From positions 1 through 34,922 of IMG/VR virus record IMGVR_UViG_3300032579_000054: a DNA stretch of 34,922 nucleotides; one strand, 5' to 3'. The notes under the pieces are model-generated. The model was not told where the DNA came from. It did no database searches and saw only the letters and a program-made list of their open reading frames with translations. Position numbers and translations under genes: made by a program. Shown here one piece after another: positions 27,353 to 33,614 of the stretch. The stretch's first letter is position 1. Each line of letters opens with the position of its first letter. The DNA comes from a virus.

Positions 27353-27492
27353 GTACATGGCTAATAGCAGCAATGGGCGCGGTATACTTCTACATAGCCT
27401 GTGAACAGTTCTGGAAGGGTAGTATAGGCACTGGTATCATGTTCCTAGGGTATGCAATTGGAAATATTGGGCTCGTAATGGTAGCTAAATAA
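27349..27492 (+). CDS. Small two-helix membrane protein
   Basis: 47 residues. Hydrophobic segments lie at 4-17 (WLIAAMGAVYFYIA) and 25-45 (IGTGIMFLGYAIGNIGLVMVA), with a short polar link. ATGA overlap with the preceding membrane protein suggests they act together. A holin-like role is conceivable but unsupported. Confidence 0.65.
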   Translation: MSTWLIAAMGAVYFYIACEQFWKGSIGTGIMFLGYAIGNIGLVMVAK

Positions 27493-27501
27493 GGAATCAA
27501 T

Positions 27502-27759
27502 ATGCAGGTTATTTGTTATGACACGGAGTTTGATGTTCCGGACCTGCTAATCGACCAGTTTATGAAGGACTTTGATGGTCTCCCTGGAGGCAAACACCGA
27601 GAGGGTGTCATGCAGATCAGGGGATCCATTGAAGAAATTTTAGACATTGTAGCAGATGACCCTGAGTTGCTGTACGAGCCTGAGTACCAGACCGACTTCA
27701 TTAGGGCCCTAGCAATGAAGCAGGCACTGGGGGAGCTAGGTTTATTATATGATAGCTAG
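27502..27759 (+). CDS. Hypothetical protein
   Basis: 85 residues, acidic: MQVICYDTEFDVPDLLIDQFMKDFDGLPGG, then SIEEILDIVADDPELLYEPEYQTDFIRALAMKQALGELGLL. AAGGA precedes the ATG. Last gene of the exonuclease unit. Unknown family. Confidence 0.65.
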   Translation: MQVICYDTEFDVPDLLIDQFMKDFDGLPGGKHREGVMQIRGSIEEILDIVADDPELLYEPEYQTDFIRALAMKQALGELGLLYDS

Positions 27760-27793
27760 ATATCTCATATTGTGAAATAAAAAGTAGGTTGTT

Positions 27794-27806
27794 TTTGCAT
27801 TAATAT
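27794..27806 (+). promoter_or_regulatory. Phage promoter copy, DUF2815 unit
   Basis: Exact core TTTGCATTAATAT followed by GTGTATGGG. No GGGCGG box. The leader (27807-27872) has the perfect hairpin AGACTGG/CCAGTCT (27821-27827 with 27841-27847), then AAAGG before the ATG. Confidence 0.72.
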
Positions 27807-27872
27807 GTGTATGGGTAGACAGACTGGCCCCAAATGAAGTCCAGTCTTTATGTTAAAAAGGTAATAATCATC

Positions 27873-28391
27873 ATGGCAACAAAATCAATCAAGACCAAGT
27901 TTGTAACTGGCAAGGTTCGCTTCTCTTACGCTAACGTGTTCCAGCCAGCTGAGACACCAAACGGCGTGTTAAAGTACTCTGTATCCATCCTTATCCCTAA
28001 GTCAGACACAGAGACAGTGGCGCGCTTCAAGAAGGCATTTGAAGAGACCAAGACAGTCAACGCAGCCGTGTGGGGCGGCTCAGTACCTAAGCTCCTTAAA
28101 GGCGGACTACGTGATGGTGATGCAGAGAAAGATGACGCTGCGTACGCAGGTCACTACTTCATTAACGCATCAAGCAATGAAAAGCCAGGTATTGTAGACC
28201 AAGACCTGAACCCAATCATCGACACCAGCGAGTTCTACTCAGGTTGCTATGGCCGTGCATCCATCACTTTGTATCCGTACGATACAAGCGGCTCTAAGGG
28301 TATTGCTGCCGGCTTGAACAATGTGCAGAAGTTAGAGGATGGTGAGAAGTTTGGTGGGTCTACATCAGCAGCGTCGGACTTTGCTGTATGA
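27873..28391 (+). CDS. DUF2815 (putative ssDNA-binding) protein
   Basis: 172 residues from ATG 27873. The family pattern is clear: TGKVRFSYANVFQP, then YSVSILIPKSDTETVARFKKAFEE, LRDGDAEKDDAAYAGHYFINASS, and GCYGRASITLYPYD...KGIAAGLNNVQKL. DUF2815 is thought to have an OB-fold and to work as a single-strand DNA-binding protein beside DUF2800 and polymerase A, as here. The end is acidic and small-residue rich, as is usual for SSB-like tails. A high expression level would suit its own promoter and hairpin leader. Confidence 0.88.
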   Translation: MATKSIKTKFVTGKVRFSYANVFQPAETPNGVLKYSVSILIPKSDTETVARFKKAFEETKTVNAAVWGGSVPKLLKGGLRDGDAEKDDAAYAGHYFINASSNEKPGIVDQDLNPIIDTSEFYSGCYGRASITLYPYDTSGSKGIAAGLNNVQKLEDGEKFGGSTSAASDFAV

Positions 28392-28717
28392 AGACATTAA
28401 AGTTTAAGGCTAGTAAGTTCTTTCCGGGGGAGGACTATAATCTTCCCAGCTTTTTTGATGTTTATGGTGAAGGGACCGATAAGGAAAACTTCAACATCAA
28501 CCTAGCAATTAGCACTGGAAAAGATATGGTTAATATTTATCTGGGTGACTATGACAAGGCAAACTTTAAGTTTGTACAAGAGCTACACAGTGCCTTGACA
28601 AAGACCTTGGATTACTATGAGACAATGGCCAATACAGTAGTAAAACCTGTGGAGCCTTTTCCACTTAAAAAAGCTAAGGGCGTATTAAAAAGTACAGAAA
28701 CAAAGATTAAGAAGTAA
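28388..28717 (+). CDS. Hypothetical protein
   Basis: 109 residues: KFKASKFFPGEDYNLPSFFDVYG, then NFNINLAISTGKDMVNIYLGDYDK and a Lys-rich end (KKAKGVLKSTETKIKK). ATGA overlap with the DUF2815 gene suggests joint function. No family recognised. Confidence 0.65.
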   Translation: MKTLKFKASKFFPGEDYNLPSFFDVYGEGTDKENFNINLAISTGKDMVNIYLGDYDKANFKFVQELHSALTKTLDYYETMANTVVKPVEPFPLKKAKGVLKSTETKIKK

Positions 28718-28742
28718 ATTGCCTTTGTAGTATCGTAATACA

Positions 28743-28776
28743 GGGAGTGTCCATGGAAACCGTGGCCTCCCTTTTT
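28743..28776 (+). terminator. Terminator-like hairpin before ribonucleotide reductase
   Basis: GGGAG (28743-28747) pairs with CTCCC (28767-28771), and CCATGG pairs with CCGTGG inside around AAA. TTTTT follows. It covers a possible ATG start (28753) of the reductase. It may end the DUF2815 unit or act as an attenuator. Confidence 0.65.
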
Positions 28777-28803
28777 CATCAACTCATAACAATAAAAGAC
28801 ACC

Positions 28804-30702
28804 ATGGATCAATACCAAGAATATATCGGAATGAGCAGATACGCTCGTTATCAAGACGATAAAGGTCGTCGTGAAAGTTGGCCAGAGACAGTAACAAGAT
28901 TTACAGATTACATCTTTAGCCGCACACCCGCGTTAAATACAAGCAACTCTGATTTAAACCCGTTGTATCATAATTTAAGAGATCAACTTTATGATGCTAT
29001 TGTTAACCTTGAATTGATGCCGTCCATGCGCGCCATGATGACTGCAGGAAAGAGTGCTGATCGTGATAACACATGTGTATATAATTGTTCGTACTTACCT
29101 GTTGACGATGTTAAGTCGTTTGATGAGGCGATGTTTATTCTGCTCTGCGGAACGGGCGTCGGCTTTAGCGTTGAATCTAAATACATTAATAAACTGCCAG
29201 AAGTGCCAGAGAAGTTATTTGATAGCGGGGGAACAATCGACGTCCACGACTCTAAGGAAGGATGGGCCAAGTCATTGCGTCTTCTTCTCGCACACCTCTG
29301 GGCCGGGGAAATTCCCAAGTGGGACGTATCAGCCGTTAGACCTGCCGGAGCACGACTCAAAACATTTGGCGGAAGAGCTTCTGGGCCGCAACCATTAGTA
29401 GACCTGTTTGAGTTTACTGTAGCAACATTTAAGAACGCTAAGGGTCGTAAGCTGCATTCGTTGGAGTGCCATGATCTGATGTGTAAAATTGGTGAGGTGG
29501 TAGTGGTTGGTGGTGTTCGCCGATCAGCTATGATTTCACTTTCCGACCTGGACGATGAAAGGATTCGACATGCTAAAGCAGGACCTTGGTGGGATACCGC
29601 GCCGCACCGCGCCCTCGCTAATAATTCGGCCGTCTACAATGAGACGCCGACTGTTGGAAAATTCATGGAGGAGTGGTTATCATTGTACAATTCGCACTCA
29701 GGGGAACGCGGCATTTTCAATAGAGAAGCAGCGCGCAAAACGGTGGAAAAGTACGGCAACCGTGACCCCAATTATGAATGGGGTACGAATCCGTGCTCAG
29801 AAATCGTATTACGCCCTTATCAATTTTGTAACCTCTCTGAGTGTGTGGTAAGACATGACGACGATAGAGAAACATTGTTGCGCAAGGTGCGCCTCGCCAC
29901 TATCTTGGGTACCATCCAGTCTACCTTCACAAAGTTCCCCTATCTGCGCAAGGTGTGGCAGAGAAATACTGAAGAAGAGCGGTTACTGGGTGTTTCCCTC
30001 ACTGGAATCTATGATAACCCCCTTCTCACAACCCAAGGACCAGAGCTAAATGAACTACTTACAGAACTTAGAGAATGCGCTCGAGCAACAAATAAAGAAT
30101 GGGCCACTGCTCTTGGAATCCCTGTCAGCGCTGCTATCACATGCGTCAAGCCAAGTGGAACAGTATCCCAGCTTACTGATTCGGCGAGCGGCATCCACCC
30201 TCGCCATGCTAAATTCTATATCAGAAGAGTGCGAGGAGATTCTAAAGATCCTCTCACCCAGTTCCTCATTGAACAAGGAATTCCAAACGAGCCCTGCGTT
30301 TACAAGCCAACCCAAACTACCGTCTTCAGTTTTGCTCAGAGAGCACCTGACGGACTTACCAGAGACGACGTTACTCCGATCCAGCATCTTGAGCTCTGGC
30401 TTACCTATCAGCGATATTGGTGTGAGCACAAACCCTCTGTTACGATCTCGGTTGCAGAAGGAGACTGGCCCGAAGTCGGAGCCTGGACATGGAAAAACTT
30501 CGACGAAATCAGTGGAGTTAGCTACCTCCCCTACGACGGCGGAACCTATCGACAAGCTCCCTACGAAGAGTGCACCGAAGAAGAGTACGAAGCCCTCAAA
30601 GCCAGTATCCCAGTAATTGACTGGCTAGATTTAAAGGAAAACACAGACAACGTAGAGGGCGTTCAAACCCTAGCATGCAGTGCTGGAGTTTGTGAGATTT
30701 AA
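28804..30702 (+). CDS. nrdJ: Class II (B12-dependent) ribonucleotide reductase
   Basis: About 632 residues from ATG 28804; the frame is open from 28747, but those starts lie in the terminator-like hairpin. The start MDQYQEYIGMSRYARYQDDKGRRESW resembles other monomeric NrdJ proteins. Further motifs are NCSYLPVDDVKSFDEAMFILLCGTGVGFSVE, WGTNPCSEI with the thiyl-forming Cys, GVSLTG, VKPSGTVSQL and the C-terminal redox pair CSAGVC. It reduces ribonucleotides to deoxyribonucleotides using adenosylcobalamin, giving building blocks for phage DNA in aerobic or anaerobic cells. The host must supply B12. No promoter copy lies directly upstream. Confidence 0.93.
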   Translation: MDQYQEYIGMSRYARYQDDKGRRESWPETVTRFTDYIFSRTPALNTSNSDLNPLYHNLRDQLYDAIVNLELMPSMRAMMTAGKSADRDNTCVYNCSYLPVDDVKSFDEAMFILLCGTGVGFSVESKYINKLPEVPEKLFDSGGTIDVHDSKEGWAKSLRLLLAHLWAGEIPKWDVSAVRPAGARLKTFGGRASGPQPLVDLFEFTVATFKNAKGRKLHSLECHDLMCKIGEVVVVGGVRRSAMISLSDLDDERIRHAKAGPWWDTAPHRALANNSAVYNETPTVGKFMEEWLSLYNSHSGERGIFNREAARKTVEKYGNRDPNYEWGTNPCSEIVLRPYQFCNLSECVVRHDDDRETLLRKVRLATILGTIQSTFTKFPYLRKVWQRNTEEERLLGVSLTGIYDNPLLTTQGPELNELLTELRECARATNKEWATALGIPVSAAITCVKPSGTVSQLTDSASGIHPRHAKFYIRRVRGDSKDPLTQFLIEQGIPNEPCVYKPTQTTVFSFAQRAPDGLTRDDVTPIQHLELWLTYQRYWCEHKPSVTISVAEGDWPEVGAWTWKNFDEISGVSYLPYDGGTYRQAPYEECTEEEYEALKASIPVIDWLDLKENTDNVEGVQTLACSAGVCEI

Positions 30703-30726
30703 AACTATTTTACATGGTGGTGAGTT

Positions 30727-30752
30727 GGAGGGGCGAAAGTCCCTCCTTTTTT
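30727..30752 (+). terminator. Rho-independent terminator after nrdJ
   Basis: GGAGGG (30727-30732) pairs with CCCTCC (30741-30746) around GCGAAAGT, then TTTTTT. The T-run merges with the promoter core starting at 30750. The hairpin stem and loop also contain GGGCGA at 30731-30736, exactly 13 nt before the core. Confidence 0.88.
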
Positions 30753-30762
30753 GCATTAATAT
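30750..30762 (+). promoter_or_regulatory. Phage promoter copy, HNH and DNA polymerase unit
   Basis: Exact core TTTGCATTAATAT followed by GTATAGAATAG, with GGGCGA 13 nt upstream. The leader contains the hairpin GCTGA-TACG-TCAGC (30782-30795). Confidence 0.78.
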
Positions 30763-30817
30763 GTATAGAATAGAAGTTTCCGCTGATACGTCAGCTTTAT
30801 CCTTAGGAGTGTGCGTT

Positions 30818-31207
30818 ATGAAACAATGTCAATCGTGCGGTGAAAACTTCACATCAAAGCCCAAAGCCGGGCATCAAAAATACTGCTCCGTTAAATGCCG
30901 GACGCACAATTCAAACAAATCCGAACGTACTAAAATTTGGCAACAAAGTCGTAGACAAAAAGTCAATGACATTAAATTGGTTATTGGTTGTGTTCAATGC
31001 GGATATAATAAACATCCAGCAGCATTGCAATTTAACCACACAAAAGGTGAAAAACTATTTAATATTTCCCAAGATACTAAAAGAAAATGGGATGATATAA
31101 TTAATGAAATTGCTAAATGCGAAGTTTTGTGCGCAAATTGCCACGCAATTCACTCTTTTGAAAACAAACACGGTTGGACAAAAAGAAAGGCTAAAAATGT
31201 TAGTTAA
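30818..31207 (+). CDS. HNH endonuclease with zinc-finger-like N-terminus
   Basis: 129 residues from ATG 30818 behind TAGGAG. Residues 1-27 form a zinc-ribbon-like part (KQCQSCGENF...KYCSVKC). The HNH part follows: VQCGYNKHPAALQFNHTKGEKLFNISQ, then EIAKCEVLCANCHAIHSFE. Two Cys pairs hold a structural zinc, and FNHT with CHAIH provides the active site. It sits between the promoter and the polymerase gene and overlaps the polymerase start by 11 nt, as a homing endonuclease that has inserted upstream of a key gene. Confidence 0.88.
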   Translation: MKQCQSCGENFTSKPKAGHQKYCSVKCRTHNSNKSERTKIWQQSRRQKVNDIKLVIGCVQCGYNKHPAALQFNHTKGEKLFNISQDTKRKWDDIINEIAKCEVLCANCHAIHSFENKHGWTKRKAKNVS

Positions 31208-33101
31208 TCTCGACTTTGAGGTTCGTAGTAAAGTAGATTTGCCAACATACGGATTAGACATTTATTCTAGTGATCCCAGCACAGAAGTAATCTGCATGGC
31301 GTACTCTATTGACGGAGGCCCTGTAAAATTATGGACACCAGACACAGCGTTGCCGATGTTTATGTTTGAAGACAAAACATGGTTTCAGGGGTGGAATGTC
31401 ATGTTCGAGTGGCACATTATGAAGTATGTGCTAGGATTAGATATTAGACTGGAGCGCTGTATTGATACTATGGCGATTGCTGCAGCCAATAATGTGCCAC
31501 AAAGCCTTGAAGATGCTGCTATATTTTTAGGCACTGTCGAGCAAAAAGACCCAATTGGTAAGCGTTTGATTCAAAAGCTATGTAAACCTCAAAAAGATGG
31601 AACCTTTAACAATGATCCAGTATTGTTAAAACAGATGTATGATTATTGTATGGGAGACGTACGCACAGAGATGGCCATAGGAAGCGTTTTAAGGCCCCTT
31701 ACAGCCGTCGAACAGGACATCTGGACCCTTACCCAGCGGATTAACCTAAGAGGCGTTCCAGTGGATCCTAATGAGCTCCATAGCGCCGTCTTGGCTGTGG
31801 TAAGGGCTCAGGATGCCTTGGACAACGAACTCCTCGCTATGACCGGTTGTAAGCCCTCAGAGCGGGCTAAATTGCTGGCTTGGTTAAATGAGAGAGGTGC
31901 CGGTCTGAAAGATTTGACCGCAGAGACCGTTTCAGCTATGTTAGTGAGCACTAACTTAGATCCACAGATTAAGAGGGCGTTAGAACTGCGCCAAGAAGGA
32001 AGCCAGACTAGCGTGGCTAAGTACGCTAAGATGATGGAGATACAACGTGAAGGACGGATTAGGAATACACTGGTATATCATGGCGCTAGTACTGGCCGCT
32101 GGGCGAGCCGTGGCGGACTTAATTTACAGAATATCGCCAGACCAACATTGGGAACGAGTGAGACACAAGAGGGACTTATTGCAGCTGCGATACCGCGAGT
32201 ATTTGTGGACGGAGTGGGCACGATGCAAGAACTCTCCTCATTGGTCAGATCGGCCATCGTGGCACCACACGGCCAAACCTTCGTTGACGTGGATTTTAGC
32301 TCAATTGAAAACCGAGTTGGCGTCTACTTGGCTGGGCAAAAAGATAAAGTGGAATTGTTCCGGAAAGGATTAGATGAGTACAAAACATTTGCAGCAGATA
32401 ATCTTTATCACGTCAGTTATGACGACGTTACTAAAGATCAGCGCCAAATCGCGAAGTCAGCGGTTTTAGGGGCGATGTTTGGCCAGGGCGCTAAGGGCCT
32501 GGTGAAGTACGCCGAGGGGATGGGGGTTAAGCTGAGTGAGGCTCAAGCCAAGAACGCAGTCGATGGCTACCGCAGTTCGTATGTGAAAGTGAAGGAGCTA
32601 TGGGCATTGTGCGAATCTGCCGCGATTCAAGCAGTAGAAAATCCCGGTAACCCATTTCGAGCTGGGAGTAAGATAACATTGAAGATGGCCAAGAACGCAC
32701 TGTGGATGCAGTTACCATCCGGCCGCCTTATTTGTTGGCAGAGGCCACAGCTCGAGCTGCTCACCACTCCTTGGGGACAGCAAAAGGTTGGCGTCACTGT
32801 GCACAGCCAGAACACTTACACTCGGCAGTGGAGCAGGAACCAGCTTATTGGTAGTTCGTTGTTTCAAAGCGCTGTGCAGGGTACCGCACGTGATTTTTTG
32901 GCCGAGGGACTTACTAGGCTTGATAAAGCCGGTTACGAGGTGACTAACTTGATACATGATGAATACCTTTTATTAACTGATGAGAAAAATGCAGAACAGA
33001 CTTTGGCTGATGTGTTAAAAATGGTAACACAACCACCAAAATGGGCTCCTGATTTTCCATTAGCCGGAGACGGCTGGGTCTCAAAAAGGTACAAAAAATA
33101 G
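31197..33101 (+). CDS. polA: Family A DNA polymerase with 3'-5' exonuclease
   Basis: 634 residues from ATG 31197 (AGAAAGG upstream). Exonuclease: NLDFEVRS (Asp6, Glu8), NVMFEW (Exo II, Glu instead of the usual Asp) and YCMGDV (Exo III). Polymerase: VDVDFSSIENR (motif A, about 364), RQIAKSAVLGAMFG (motif B, about 415) and LIHDEYLLL (motif C, about 587). In motif B the residue matching E. coli Phe762 is Leu and the one matching Tyr766 is Phe. It replicates the phage genome together with the primase-helicase and DUF2815 protein. Its TAG stop overlaps the next TAGGGCGG box. Confidence 0.95.
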   Translation: MLVNLDFEVRSKVDLPTYGLDIYSSDPSTEVICMAYSIDGGPVKLWTPDTALPMFMFEDKTWFQGWNVMFEWHIMKYVLGLDIRLERCIDTMAIAAANNVPQSLEDAAIFLGTVEQKDPIGKRLIQKLCKPQKDGTFNNDPVLLKQMYDYCMGDVRTEMAIGSVLRPLTAVEQDIWTLTQRINLRGVPVDPNELHSAVLAVVRAQDALDNELLAMTGCKPSERAKLLAWLNERGAGLKDLTAETVSAMLVSTNLDPQIKRALELRQEGSQTSVAKYAKMMEIQREGRIRNTLVYHGASTGRWASRGGLNLQNIARPTLGTSETQEGLIAAAIPRVFVDGVGTMQELSSLVRSAIVAPHGQTFVDVDFSSIENRVGVYLAGQKDKVELFRKGLDEYKTFAADNLYHVSYDDVTKDQRQIAKSAVLGAMFGQGAKGLVKYAEGMGVKLSEAQAKNAVDGYRSSYVKVKELWALCESAAIQAVENPGNPFRAGSKITLKMAKNALWMQLPSGRLICWQRPQLELLTTPWGQQKVGVTVHSQNTYTRQWSRNQLIGSSLFQSAVQGTARDFLAEGLTRLDKAGYEVTNLIHDEYLLLTDEKNAEQTLADVLKMVTQPPKWAPDFPLAGDGWVSKRYKK

Positions 33102-33119
33102 GGCGGATTTGCCTAGTTT

Positions 33120-33132
33120 TTTGCATTAATAT
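33120..33132 (+). promoter_or_regulatory. Phage promoter copy after DNA polymerase
   Basis: Exact core in TTTTTTGCATTAATATGTATAG, with GGGCGG at 33101-33106, exactly 13 nt upstream, overlapping the polymerase stop codon. Confidence 0.78.
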
Positions 33133-33224
33133 GTATAGATAGGGACAGAGTGTTCGAAAACTTTGTCTTAGCCTGAATCTAAGACTCACCTATCAACTTC
33201 AAACTACTATTCAGGAGTATCAAA
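33133..33224 (+). other. Folded 5' leader of HNH gene
   Basis: GATAGG (33138-33143) pairs with CCTATC (33189-33194). Inside, GACAGAGT pairs with ACTTTGTC (33144-33151 with 33160-33167, one G-U pair) and GTCTTAG pairs with CTAAGAC (33165-33171 with 33179-33185). The two inner stems share three bases, so they compete. The leader ends CAGGAGTATCAAAATG as at 15629-15646. Confidence 0.5.
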
Positions 33225-33614
33225 ATGCTTTCGCAAAAAGAAAAACAAGCAATTCGTTCCAAAAAACATCAAGACAGGTTAATGTCCACCAAAGGGGGTT
33301 GTATTAAACGTCGATTTTTTGAAACTAAATACCGCGCCAAAAAATTAAACATTCCGTTTGATCTGACATTAGAGTATTTAATTTCTATTTTTCCTGATAA
33401 ATGTCCAGTGTTTAATACTGAATTATCTTGGGGTCATCAAAAAGGAAAAATACTTCAGACAAGCCCATCGTTAGATAAAATAGATCCTGAAAAAGGATAT
33501 ACCATCGGCAATGTGCAATGGCTTTCCAATATGGCAAATTGTATGAAACGAGATGCAACGCCAGAACAGTTGCATCAGTTTGCTAATTGGGTTAAAGCTA
33601 CGGTGCTTTACTAA
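33225..33614 (+). CDS. HNH endonuclease
   Basis: 129 residues. A basic start (KEKQAIRSKKHQDRLM) is followed by the same nuclease type as 21707: FFETKYRAKKLNIPFDLTLEYL, DKCPVFNTELSWG, then SPSLDKIDPEKGYTIGNVQWLSNMANCMK. The last domain residues (QFANWVKATVLY) define the normal C-terminus of the family. It lies behind a promoter and folded leader at the end of the rightward arm. Its stop overlaps the oppositely oriented gene by 17 nt. Confidence 0.85.
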   Translation: MLSQKEKQAIRSKKHQDRLMSTKGGCIKRRFFETKYRAKKLNIPFDLTLEYLISIFPDKCPVFNTELSWGHQKGKILQTSPSLDKIDPEKGYTIGNVQWLSNMANCMKRDATPEQLHQFANWVKATVLY

